Assembly (NCBI RefSeq): GCF_014648815.1
Contig: NZ_BMRV01000005.1
Location: 198,758-262,757 of the forward strand
DNA: 64,000 bases
Origin: Streptomyces flaveolus
GTDB taxonomy: Bacteria; Actinomycetota; Actinomycetes; Streptomycetales; Streptomycetaceae
Direction of reading: 5' to 3'
Shown here: one piece after another, positions 26,188 through 34,162 of the stretch
Layout of the letters: every line of letters starts with the position of its first letter
Position numbering within the stretch: the first letter of the stretch is position 1
Made by a program: the position numbers and the translations under genes
The notes under the pieces: generated by a model
Told to the model about the DNA's origin: nothing
Database searches by the model: none
What the model saw: the letters and a program-made list of their open reading frames with translations, nothing else

Positions 26188-27528
26188 ATGCAGCCCAACA
26201 CTCTGCTCGACGCGGTCCTGGACGAGGCAGGGGTCTCGCACGCGGGACTGGCCGCCCACGTCAACCAGGCGGGACGGGCGCGCGGGCTCTCGCTGAGATA
26301 CGAACACACCGCCGTCGCCCGGTGGCTGAAGGGACAGCGGCCGCGCGGCCAGGTGCCCGACCTGATCTGCGAGGTCCTCGCCGCACGGCTGCACCGGCCC
26401 GTCACCCTCGACGACATCGGCCTCGGTGTGCCCGGCGAGCCCGCCGGGCCGCACACCGGCTCGCTGTCCGGGTTCGTGGAGCGGGCGACCGCCCTGTGGC
26501 GCTCCGACCAGCAGCAGCGCCCGCACATCCTGGGCGCGCCCGCGCTCACCGGCACGCCCGCCGTGATGCCGGTGTGGGAGTGGGAGAACCCGCCCGAGGA
26601 CGTGGACGTCTCCCGCGGCGGCCGGCACCGGGTCACCACGGCCGACCTGGAGATGCTGCGCTCGGCCCGCACCCACTACGAGCAGATGTACCGCAAGGCC
26701 GGCGGTGTCGCGACGCGCGCCCGCATCGTCGGCTTCCTCAACGCGGAGGCCGCCCCGCTGCTGCGCGGCGGCTACACCGACGCCACCGGCCGCCAGCTCC
26801 ACCGGGCCACCGGCGGCCTGGTCGCGGTGGCCGGCATCTGCGCGTACGACTCGGACGCGCACGGCCTCGCCCAGCGCTACTTCCACCAGGCGCTCCGCCT
26901 GGCCAAGGCCAGCGGCGACCGGGGGCTGGGCGCGTACGTCATCGCGCTGCTGGTCAACCAGGCGCTGTTCCTGCGGGAGTACCGCCAGGCCGTCGCCTTC
27001 GCCGAGGCCGCCCTGCGCACCGCCGGCCGGCACATCACCCCGGCGCTCGCCTCCGACCTGTACGCGATGCAGGCCAAGGCGTACGCCCACCTCGGCGACG
27101 GCACCGGCGCCCTGTCGTGCATCCGGCGGGCCGAGCAGGCCGCCGAACGCATCCGGCGCGGCTACGAGCCCGACGAGACCGGCTATGTCCAGCCCGGCCT
27201 GGTCAACGTCCAGGTGGCCGAGGCGCTGCTCAGCCTCGGCGAACTCGCGGCGGCCGGGGAGCACGCCGCGCAGGCCGTCGACAACCCGGCGCACGACCGG
27301 GGCCGTGTGCACCGGCTCGCCATGCTCAGCACCATCGAACTGCGCCGGGGCAACGCCGACAAGGCGGTCGCCACCGCCGTGCAGATGGCGGAACAGGCCC
27401 GCGGAATGGAGTCCCAGCGCCTGCGCGACAGACTTCGCGCGGTGCGCGAACACCTGGTGCGCAGCGGCTGCGGAGGCACGGCCGAGGCCGCCGAACTCAT
27501 CGACGGGGCACTGCGCGTACCGCTCTAG
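26188..27528 (+). CDS. NsdA-like helix-turn-helix/TPR regulator
   Basis: The 446-residue protein has an N-terminal XRE-like region (residues about 10-75, AGLAAHVNQAGRARGLSLRY and HTAVARWLKGQRPRG), a linker with PVWEWENPPEDVDVSRGGRH, and a TPR-rich C-terminal half. This architecture matches the Streptomyces NsdA/NsdB family of negative regulators of sporulation and antibiotic production. ATG 26188 is preceded by GGGGGG and is where family similarity begins, although the frame is open upstream. The Nudix gene 119 bases downstream is on the same strand and may be co-regulated. Confidence 0.82.
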   Translation: MQPNTLLDAVLDEAGVSHAGLAAHVNQAGRARGLSLRYEHTAVARWLKGQRPRGQVPDLICEVLAARLHRPVTLDDIGLGVPGEPAGPHTGSLSGFVERATALWRSDQQQRPHILGAPALTGTPAVMPVWEWENPPEDVDVSRGGRHRVTTADLEMLRSARTHYEQMYRKAGGVATRARIVGFLNAEAAPLLRGGYTDATGRQLHRATGGLVAVAGICAYDSDAHGLAQRYFHQALRLAKASGDRGLGAYVIALLVNQALFLREYRQAVAFAEAALRTAGRHITPALASDLYAMQAKAYAHLGDGTGALSCIRRAEQAAERIRRGYEPDETGYVQPGLVNVQVAEALLSLGELAAAGEHAAQAVDNPAHDRGRVHRLAMLSTIELRRGNADKAVATAVQMAEQARGMESQRLRDRLRAVREHLVRSGCGGTAEAAELIDGALRVPL

Positions 27529-27617
27529 CCGGCTCGCCCTCCCGGGGACGCCGCGCCCACCACTGCGCCGTGAGCGGCCGTCGTGCGCCTGCTGTCGGGC
27601 CGCTCCGGCTGCGATAT

Positions 27618-27642
27618 TGCCACCTACTCAAGAAAGGTGGCA
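27618..27642 (+). promoter_or_regulatory. Hairpin sequestering the Nudix Shine-Dalgarno
   Basis: TGCCACCT (27618-27625) and AGGTGGCA (27635-27642) form a perfect 8-bp stem with a 9-base loop. The right arm is the AGGTGG ribosome site of the Nudix gene, whose GTG is at 27648. It could be a translational switch in RNA, or a DNA operator. Confidence 0.6.
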
Positions 27643-27647
27643 GAACC

Positions 27648-28193
27648 GTGCAGTGGACGAAACAGAACGAACAGAATGTGTACGCAAATCGCTGGTTCAG
27701 CGTCAACCTCGCGGATGTCGAGCTACCGGACGGCCGGCATCTCGACCACTTCCTCATACGGATGCGCCCCGTGGCCGTCGCCACGGTGGTCAACGAGGCG
27801 AACGAGGTCCTCCTGCTGTGGCGGCACCGCTTCATCACCGACAGCTGGGGCTGGGAACTCGCGGCCGGTGTCGTCGAGGACGGCGAGGACGTCGCGGTGG
27901 CGGCGGCCAGGGAACTGGAGGAGGAGACCGGCTGGCGGCCGGGACCGCTGCGCCACCTCATGAGCGTGGAGCCGTCCAACGGGCTCACCGACGCCCGGCA
28001 CCACGTCTACTGGGCCGACGAGGGCGAGTACGTCGGACACCCCGTGGACGACTTCGAGTCGGACCGCCGGGAATGGGTGCCCCTCAAACTCGTCCCCGAC
28101 CTGGTCGCCCGCGGGGAGGTCCCGGCCGCCAACATGGCGGCCGCGTTACTCCTGCTGCACCACCTGCGGCTCGGACAGGACGCCATGCCGTGA
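27648..28193 (+). CDS. Nudix hydrolase (ADP-ribose pyrophosphatase-like), contains a TTA codon
   Basis: The 181-residue protein has a complete Nudix box at residues 74-96 with G74, E80, R88, E89, E92, E93 and G95 all present. The architecture resembles NudF/ADP-ribose pyrophosphatases, though the substrate is not certain. GTG 27648 is supported by AGGTGG at 27635-27640. Leu167 is encoded by TTA (28146-28148), the codon that needs the bldA tRNA in Streptomyces, so full-length protein should appear mainly in late growth. The Shine-Dalgarno lies in a hairpin. Confidence 0.9.
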   Translation: MQWTKQNEQNVYANRWFSVNLADVELPDGRHLDHFLIRMRPVAVATVVNEANEVLLLWRHRFITDSWGWELAAGVVEDGEDVAVAAARELEEETGWRPGPLRHLMSVEPSNGLTDARHHVYWADEGEYVGHPVDDFESDRREWVPLKLVPDLVARGEVPAANMAAALLLLHHLRLGQDAMP

Positions 28194-28227
28194 TCCCCGG
28201 CGTCTGCCGCGTCCGCCACCGCGCCGC

Positions 28228-28485
28228 TCAGCGTCCGAACGCCTGCCAGAGGGCCACCACGAGCGCGCCCACGGCCGTGACCGCGGTGACCGCCGGCAGG
28301 GGCCAGCGGGCGTGCTCCAGGGTGACGAGCCGGGTGCTCAGCTCGTCCAGGTCCTTGGCGGTCTCCTCGGTGCGATGGCTGAGCAGTGCCAGCCCGCCCT
28401 CCACGCGGGCGTAGGCGACATCGAGGCGGCGCCGTAACTCTGCGAGTTCTCCAGGGACGGCGGGATGCTCGGGATCGGCGGTCAC
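28228..28485 (-). CDS. Small coiled-coil/transmembrane protein, contains a TTA codon
   Basis: This 85-residue protein has a heptad-like helix (about residues 12-60) and a C-terminal transmembrane helix (PAVTAVTAVGALVVALWQAF). GTG 28485 is supported by AAAGGAG seven to eight bases upstream, better than the ATG at 28542. Leu17 is encoded by TTA (28435-28437). The gene is convergent with the Nudix gene, 34 bp apart, which also has a TTA. Function unknown; a tail-anchored inner-membrane role is plausible. Confidence 0.65.
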   Translation of the reverse strand: MTADPEHPAVPGELAELRRRLDVAYARVEGGLALLSHRTEETAKDLDELSTRLVTLEHARWPLPAVTAVTAVGALVVALWQAFGR

Positions 28486-28626
28486 GAATCCGCTCCTTTC
28501 GTGGTCGAACGGGGGTCGAATCACATCCCTTGCAATGCGCATGATGAGTCAACTCGCCTGGTGGGCGTGTGGGGAGAGTGTGCGTACGGCATATGCGGGC
28601 CCGGTGCGCACACGGGGTGCGAACGC

Positions 28627-28662
28627 CGCGGGCCCGGCACCGCACCGGGTGCCGGGCCCGCG
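28627..28662. terminator. Terminator after the 3-hydroxyacyl-CoA dehydrogenase gene
   Basis: A 15-bp perfect stem (28627-28641 and 28648-28662) with a 6-base loop lies 17 bases beyond the stop of the minus-strand dehydrogenase gene. Confidence 0.85.
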
Positions 28663-28678
28663 AAGCGGTCACTCAGCG

Positions 28679-29551
28679 TCAGCCGTAGGTGTAGAACCCC
28701 GAGCCGCTCTTGCGGCCCAGCCGGCCCGCGTCGACCATGCGCTGGAGCAGCGGGGGAGCGGCGTAGAGCGGCTCCTTGTACTCCTCGTACATCGAGTAGG
28801 CGACCGAGGCGACCGTGTCCAGACCGATCAGGTCGGACAGCTTCAGCGGGCCCATCGGGTGGGCGCAGCCCATCTCCATGCCGTTGTCGATGTCCTCGCG
28901 GCTGGCGATGCCCGACTCGAACATCCGGATCGCGGAGAGCAGGTACGGGATCAGCAGCGCGTTGACCACGAAGCCGGAGCGGTCCTGGGCGCGGATCGAG
29001 TGCTTGCCGAGCACCTTCTCCGTGAAGAGCTGCGCCCGGCTGAGCGTGCCCTCGGAGGTGGTGAGCGCCGGGATCAGCTCGACGAGCTGCTGCACCGGGG
29101 CCGGGTTGAAGAAGTGGATGCCGATGACGTGGTCCGGCCGCGAGGTGGCGACCGCCAGCTTCACCAGCGGGATCGAGGAGGTGTTGGAGGCCAGGATCGC
29201 GTCCGGCCGGGTCACCACCTGGTCGAGCACCTGGAAGATCTCGGTCTTGACCTGCTCGTTCTCGACGACGGCCTCGATGACGAGGTCACGGTCGGCGAAC
29301 TCGCCCAGGTCGGTGGTGAAACTCAGGCGCGCCTGCGTCGCCTCGAGCTCCTCCTCGGTGATCTTGCCGCGCTCGGCGGCCTTGGTGAGGGAGTTGAACA
29401 GCCGGGTCCGGCCGATCTCCAAGGCCTCGCCGGTGGTCTCGGCGACCTTCACCTCCAGGCCGGAGCGGGCGCACACCTCGGCGATGCCCGCCCCCATCTG
29501 ACCGCAGCCCACCACGCCGACGCGTGCGATATCTCCCGAGATGCCGGTCAC
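28679..29551 (-). CDS. 3-hydroxyacyl-CoA (3-hydroxybutyryl-CoA) dehydrogenase
   Basis: The 290-residue protein has the NAD-binding motif VVGCGQMGAGIAEV, the family motif IHFFNPAPVQQLVE with catalytic His, and DRSGFVVNALLIPYL with the C-terminal helical domain. It converts 3-hydroxybutyryl-CoA to acetoacetyl-CoA using NAD(P)+ in fatty-acid or polyhydroxybutyrate metabolism. GTG 29551 has GAAAGGGA upstream. It stands as a single gene; Streptomyces often has several copies, so the exact role is open. Confidence 0.93.
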   Translation of the reverse strand: MTGISGDIARVGVVGCGQMGAGIAEVCARSGLEVKVAETTGEALEIGRTRLFNSLTKAAERGKITEEELEATQARLSFTTDLGEFADRDLVIEAVVENEQVKTEIFQVLDQVVTRPDAILASNTSSIPLVKLAVATSRPDHVIGIHFFNPAPVQQLVELIPALTTSEGTLSRAQLFTEKVLGKHSIRAQDRSGFVVNALLIPYLLSAIRMFESGIASREDIDNGMEMGCAHPMGPLKLSDLIGLDTVASVAYSMYEEYKEPLYAAPPLLQRMVDAGRLGRKSGSGFYTYG

Positions 29552-29726
29552 ATCGTCCCTTTCGCTGACTCCACGGCTGAGGCAGGTCCGCCGGGGTCCC
29601 CGGCGCCTGCTCCGATCGTGCACGTTACCCCCGAAGTGCCGCGGATCCGTCGCCCGGGTCGGGCATGCTGAGGTCCCGTACACGATCCGTGACGGTGCGG
29701 ATCCACAGCGTTTCTGGAGGTCTCCC

Positions 29727-30992
29727 ATGGGCCGTGTCTCGCGTCGGGCCTTCGCGGTGGCCGCGTTGTCGGCGCTCACCCTGGCGCCCGCGCCCGCGTC
29801 CGCGGCACCGGCGGCGCCCGCGCCACCGGCCCCACCGGGACGGCCCGGCCACCGGCGCCGCGCCGTCACGCAGATGCGGGGCATGTGGCTGGCCACGGTG
29901 AACAACCGGGACTGGCCCACCCGGGCCGGCCTGCGGGCGTCCGAGCAGCGCGCCGAACTCGTCGAGCTCCTCGACACCGCGGTCCGCCACAACCTCAACA
30001 CGGTGATCTTCCAGGTGCGGCCCACGGCGGACGCGCTGTGGCCGTCGGCGTACGAGCCGTGGTCGCAGTACCTGTCCGGCAGCCAGGGCCGGGACCCGGG
30101 CTGGGACCCGCTGGGCACGGCCGTGCGCGAGGCCCACGCCCGCGGTCTGGAGCTGCACGCCTGGTTCAACCCGTACCGCGTCTCCCTGCACGACGACCCG
30201 TCCCACCTCGTGCCCGCGCATCCCGCCCGCCGGAACCCGGAGTGGGTGGTGCCGTACGGCGGGAAGCTCTACTACAACCCGGGGCTGCCCGAGGTCCGCG
30301 CCTTCGTGCAGGACGCGATGATGGACGCGGTGGAGAAGTACGCGGTGGACGGCGTCCACTTCGACGACTACTTCTACCCGTACCCGGTGGCGGGGCAGGC
30401 CTTCGACGACGGCGGGACGTACCGCACCTACGGCAGTGGCTTCGCCACCAAGGCCGACTGGCGGCGGGACAACATCGACCGGCTGGTGCGCGAGACGGCG
30501 GCCCGCGTCAAGAAGGCCCGGCCCACCGCCCGCTTCGGCGTCAGCCCCTTCGGGGTGTGGCGCAACGCGGCCACCGACGAGCGCGGCTCGCGGACGACCG
30601 CGGGCGTCCAGACGTACGACGACCTGTACGCGGACACCCGCAAGTGGGTGCGCGAGGGCTGGCTCGACTACATCGTCCCGCAGCTGTACTGGAACATCGG
30701 TCTGCCCGCCGCCGACTACGCGAAGCTGCTGCCGTGGTGGGCGGAGGTGGCCAGGGGCAGCCGGACCCAGCTGTACGTGGGGGAGGCGCTGTACAAGGCC
30801 GGTGACCCGGCGCAACCCGCCGCGTGGCAGGACCGGGACGAACTCTCCCGGCACCTCGCCCTGGCCGCGGACCACCCGGAGGTGCGCGGTCACGTCTTCT
30901 TCGCCGCGAAGGACGTGGCGGACGACCGGCTCGGCGCGATGGCGCGGGTGGCCGCCGACCACTACCAGCAGCCCGCGGACACCCCGCGCTGA
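29727..30992 (+). CDS. Exported GHL10-family glycoside hydrolase-like protein
   Basis: The 421-residue protein starts with a twin-Arg-like signal (VSRRAFAVAALSALTLAPAPASA) and continues as a TIM-barrel GHL10 protein (PF02638), with MRGMWLATVNNRDWP, LHAWFNPYRVS, VDGVHFDDYFYPYP and VPQLYWNIG. Family members are thought to act on cell-wall or extracellular glycans; the paired Asp residues in HFDDYF are candidate catalytic acids. ATG 29727 follows TGGAGG. It is convergent with the DUF1918 gene, one base apart. Confidence 0.88.
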   Translation: MGRVSRRAFAVAALSALTLAPAPASAAPAAPAPPAPPGRPGHRRRAVTQMRGMWLATVNNRDWPTRAGLRASEQRAELVELLDTAVRHNLNTVIFQVRPTADALWPSAYEPWSQYLSGSQGRDPGWDPLGTAVREAHARGLELHAWFNPYRVSLHDDPSHLVPAHPARRNPEWVVPYGGKLYYNPGLPEVRAFVQDAMMDAVEKYAVDGVHFDDYFYPYPVAGQAFDDGGTYRTYGSGFATKADWRRDNIDRLVRETAARVKKARPTARFGVSPFGVWRNAATDERGSRTTAGVQTYDDLYADTRKWVREGWLDYIVPQLYWNIGLPAADYAKLLPWWAEVARGSRTQLYVGEALYKAGDPAQPAAWQDRDELSRHLALAADHPEVRGHVFFAAKDVADDRLGAMARVAADHYQQPADTPR

Positions 30993-30993
30993 G

Positions 30994-31188
30994 CTAGATC
31001 CGCATCTCCCTGTGCCGGATCTCGGTGTCGGGGCCGGGCGAGCACACGCCTTCGTGCCCGTCCTCGAACCGGACCCGGTACGGGGGAGTGCCTTCCTTGC
31101 CCATCACTTCGACTATCTCGCCGACCTTGTCGTGCTCACCGACCACCCGGCCGTGCTGCACCAGCTGGTCGCCCTTCATCGCGTGCAT
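30994..31188 (-). CDS. DUF1918 family protein
   Basis: The 64-residue protein has the DUF1918 core: KGDQLVQHGRVVGEHDKVGE and PPYRVRFEDGHEG ending in PGPDTEIRH. It is a small beta-barrel-like protein of unknown function, common as a stand-alone gene in actinobacteria. ATG 31188 is preferred because GAGGAGG lies eight bases upstream. No partner is evident. Confidence 0.88.
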   Translation of the reverse strand: MHAMKGDQLVQHGRVVGEHDKVGEIVEVMGKEGTPPYRVRFEDGHEGVCSPGPDTEIRHREMRI

Positions 31189-31228
31189 CTGTGAGGCCTC
31201 CTCACGTGTGTGCCGCACGTTTCGCCGC

Positions 31229-32155
31229 TCAGCCCCGTGACCGCTGCGTGACCGCGATGCACACCAGCACCGCAGCCGCCGTCAGCGGGGCGGCCACCGT
31301 CAGGTGCTCGCCCAGGAGAAGTACCGACCACACCAGTGTGAGCAGCGGCTGGGCCAGCTGCAACTGGCTGGCCTTCGGTACGCCGATGGCCGCCATGCCC
31401 CGGTACCAGACGACCAGGCCGAGGAACTGAGAGCCCGCCGCCACCCACAGCAGCCCGGCCACGCTGTGCGCGGTCAGGTGCACGGGTTCGTGGGCCAGGG
31501 CCAGCGCGGTGGCGGGCACGGTGAGCGGCAGGCACAGCACCAGCGCCCAGCCGATGACCTGCCAGCCCGGCATCACCCGGGCCAGCCGGCCGCCCTCGGT
31601 GTATCCGGCCGCGCACACCAGCAGCGCCGCGAAGAGGTAGGCGTCGGCGGTGGTCAGCGCGCCACCGCTCTGCTGCACGGTGAACGCCACCACGGCCGCC
31701 GCGCCCGCCAGCGCCGCGATCCAGAAGGTGCGCGAGGGGCGCGTGCCGATGCGCAGCGCGGACAGCAGCGCGGTGGTCAGCGGGAGCAGGCCGACCACGA
31801 CGGCCGCGTGCGCGGTGGTCGAGGTCTGCAGCGCGAGCGTGGTCAGCAGGGGGAAGCCGAGGACCACGCCCCCGGCGACCACGGCGAGGCCGAACCAGTG
31901 CCGCCGCTCGGGCAGCGGCACGCGCAGGCCGAGCAGACAGCCCCCGGCGATCAGCGCGGCGAGCACGCTGCGCACGGCGACCAGGGACCAGGGCCCGAAG
32001 CCCTCCAGGCCCCAGGCGGTGGCGGGGAAGGTGAGCGAGAACGCGACGACGCCGAGCGCGGCCAGCAGGGTGCCGGAGGAGGTACCGCCGGATGCCGTGG
32101 CCGGACCGCTGACCGCTATCCTCGTCGGGCTGGTAGCGCTACTCTGTACTGTCAT
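31229..32155 (-). CDS. EamA/DMT-family exporter
   Basis: The 308-residue protein is a ten-helix drug/metabolite transporter with two EamA repeats (residues about 25-155 and 165-300). Its substrate is unknown, as usual for this family. ATG 32155 shares the four-base CATG with the start of the divergent MocR regulator, which is therefore its likely regulator. A -10-like TACGCT box lies five bases upstream, so the mRNA may be leaderless. Confidence 0.88.
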   Translation of the reverse strand: MTVQSSATSPTRIAVSGPATASGGTSSGTLLAALGVVAFSLTFPATAWGLEGFGPWSLVAVRSVLAALIAGGCLLGLRVPLPERRHWFGLAVVAGGVVLGFPLLTTLALQTSTTAHAAVVVGLLPLTTALLSALRIGTRPSRTFWIAALAGAAAVVAFTVQQSGGALTTADAYLFAALLVCAAGYTEGGRLARVMPGWQVIGWALVLCLPLTVPATALALAHEPVHLTAHSVAGLLWVAAGSQFLGLVVWYRGMAAIGVPKASQLQLAQPLLTLVWSVLLLGEHLTVAAPLTAAAVLVCIAVTQRSRG

Positions 32156-32168
32156 GCAAGAGCGTAGC
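32133..32168. promoter_or_regulatory. Overlapping divergent DMT/MocR promoter with GTAGC sites
   Basis: GTAGCGCTAC (32133-32142) is a perfect 10-bp palindrome, and GTAGC recurs at 32164-32168, 31 bp away (about three helical turns). The two divergent start codons lie between them, sharing CATG (32153-32156). MocR regulators commonly bind spaced repeats of this sort. Confidence 0.55.
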
Positions 32169-33608
32169 AGTGTCGCTGAACTGGCGAACCAGTTGCGACG
32201 GGAACTCGACCGCTACTCACCTGGTGGAAAGCTCCCGTCCAGCCGTGCCCTCGTCGACCGCTTCCGGGTGAGTCCGGTGACCGTCTCCCGCGCCCTGGCG
32301 CAACTGGCCGCCGAGGGTCTGGTGGTGACCCGGCCCGGCGCGGGGGCCTTCCGGGCGGCCGCGCGGCCGAGTGCCGCCCCGGCCGGGGACACCTCCTGGC
32401 AGGAGGTCGCCCTCAGTGCCGACGGCGCCGCCGACCTCGTGCCGCGCTCGGTGGACGCCTCCGGGGTCCTGGTCTCGCTGGCCGCCCCGCCGCCCGGCGT
32501 CGTCGAGTTCAACGGCGGCTACCTGCACACCTCGCTCCAGCCGGAACGGGCCATGGCGGCGGCGCTGTCCCGGGCGGGACGCCGTCCCGGCGCGTGGGGC
32601 AGGCCGCCGATGGAGGGACTGCCGGAACTGCGGGAGTGGTTCGCCCGCAGCATCGGCGGTGCGGTCACGGCCGCCGAGGTGCTCGTCACCTCGGGCGGAC
32701 AGTCGGCGCTGACCACCGCCCTGCGCGCCCTCGCGCCGCCCGGCGCGCCCGTCCTCGTGGAGTCGCCGACCTACCCCGGCATGCTCGCCATCGCACGGGC
32801 CGCCGGTCTGCGCCCGGTGCCGGTCCCCGTCGACGCCGACGGCGTGAAGCCGGCCCTGCTCGCCGACGCCTTCCGGGCGACCGGCGCCCGCGTCTTCGTC
32901 TGCCAGCCCCTCTTCCAGAACCCGACGGGTGCCGTACTCGCGCCCGAGCGGCGCGGCGAGGTGCTGCGCATCGCCCGCGAGGCCGGCGCCTTCGTCGTCG
33001 AGGACGACTTCGTGCGGCGGCTCGTGCACGAGGACGCGGGGCCACTGCCGCGTCCGCTGGCCGCCGACGACGCGGATGGCGTCGTCGTGCACGTCTGCTC
33101 GCTGACCAAGGCGACCTCGCCGAGCTTCCGGGTGAGCGCCCTGGCGGCGCGCGGCCCCGTGCTGGAGCGGTTGCGCGCCATCCAGGTCGTCGACACCTTC
33201 TTCGTGCCCCGCCCCCTTCAGGAGGCGGCGCTCGAACTCGTCGGCTCGCCCGCCTGGCCACGCCATCTGCGCGCCGTCTCCGCCGAGTTGAAGGCCCGCC
33301 GCGACGCGATGACGTCCGCACTCCGCCTGCACCTGTCCGAGTTCACCCTGGCCCACATCCCGTCCGGCGGCTACCACCTGTGGCCGCGCCTGCCCGACGG
33401 CACCGCAGAGGCGGCCCTGACCGCGGCCGCCCTGCGGGCGGGAGTCGCGATCACACCGGGCCGCCCCTACTTCAGCGCCGAGCCCCCGGCCGCCCACCTG
33501 CGGCTGAGCTTCGCCGCGGTGGCCGGGACGGGCGAGATCGCGGAGGGGGTGCGGCGACTGAGCACGGCCTGGGCCGAGGTGCGCGAACAGGCCGGGACGC
33601 GCGGATAA
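32154..33608 (+). CDS. MocR/GabR-type PLP-dependent transcriptional regulator
   Basis: The 484-residue protein has a GntR winged HTH at residues about 8-72 (GKLPSSRALVDRFRVSPVTV) joined to an aminotransferase class I fold. The PLP-lysine segment is CSLTKATSPSFRVS and the cofactor-binding region QPLFQNPTGAVL. MocR proteins sense amino compounds through PLP and control a neighbouring gene, here the divergent DMT exporter. ATG 32154 is the only start near the HTH; no Shine-Dalgarno precedes it, suggesting a leaderless mRNA. Confidence 0.92.
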   Translation: MQERSSVAELANQLRRELDRYSPGGKLPSSRALVDRFRVSPVTVSRALAQLAAEGLVVTRPGAGAFRAAARPSAAPAGDTSWQEVALSADGAADLVPRSVDASGVLVSLAAPPPGVVEFNGGYLHTSLQPERAMAAALSRAGRRPGAWGRPPMEGLPELREWFARSIGGAVTAAEVLVTSGGQSALTTALRALAPPGAPVLVESPTYPGMLAIARAAGLRPVPVPVDADGVKPALLADAFRATGARVFVCQPLFQNPTGAVLAPERRGEVLRIAREAGAFVVEDDFVRRLVHEDAGPLPRPLAADDADGVVVHVCSLTKATSPSFRVSALAARGPVLERLRAIQVVDTFFVPRPLQEAALELVGSPAWPRHLRAVSAELKARRDAMTSALRLHLSEFTLAHIPSGGYHLWPRLPDGTAEAALTAAALRAGVAITPGRPYFSAEPPAAHLRLSFAAVAGTGEIAEGVRRLSTAWAEVREQAGTRG

Positions 33609-33648
33609 CGGGTCGACGCCGTCCGGCCGCCGCTGCGACCATCCCGCC

Positions 33649-34089
33649 ATGACCGACACGCCGCGCCTGCCCGAGGGCTACGAGATCTCCACCGACCCCG
33701 ACCGGATCGACGCCGGACGCGTGCACCGGTGGCTGTCCACCGACGCGTACTGGGCGCTCGGCCGGACCCGCGAGAAGCAGGACCGGGCGATCGCCGGCTC
33801 GCTCAACTTCGGGGTGTACGAGGCGGTGACGGGGGAGCAGGTGGCGTACGCCCGCGTCATCACCGACCGGGCGACCTTCGCCTGGCTGTGCGACGTGTAC
33901 GTCGACCCCTCGGCGCGCGGCAAGGCCCTCGGCACCGCCCTGGTCGGTGCCGTGCGCGAGCAGCTGAGGCCGTACGGGCTGCGCCGCATCCTGCTCGCCA
34001 CGCACGACGCGCACGGCGTCTACGAGAAGCTCGGCTTCACCCCGCTGGACCGCCCCGACCAGTGGATGACCCTCGCCTTCGGTCGGTGA
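33649..34089 (+). CDS. GNAT-family N-acetyltransferase
   Basis: The 146-residue protein is a compact GNAT fold: a beta-bulge segment FAWLCDVYVDPSARGKALG containing the acetyl-CoA pyrophosphate-binding motif and a C-terminal YEKLGFTPLDRPDQWM. Substrate unknown; similar proteins acetylate small amines or protein termini. The frame opens at ATG 33649 without a strong ribosome site. Confidence 0.88.
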   Translation: MTDTPRLPEGYEISTDPDRIDAGRVHRWLSTDAYWALGRTREKQDRAIAGSLNFGVYEAVTGEQVAYARVITDRATFAWLCDVYVDPSARGKALGTALVGAVREQLRPYGLRRILLATHDAHGVYEKLGFTPLDRPDQWMTLAFGR

Positions 34090-34162
34090 GCCGTGACGCA
34101 CCCTGGGTAACCCACTGGTAACACCTCTTGACCAGCCCACTTCCGCGGCCCACCATCACCGC

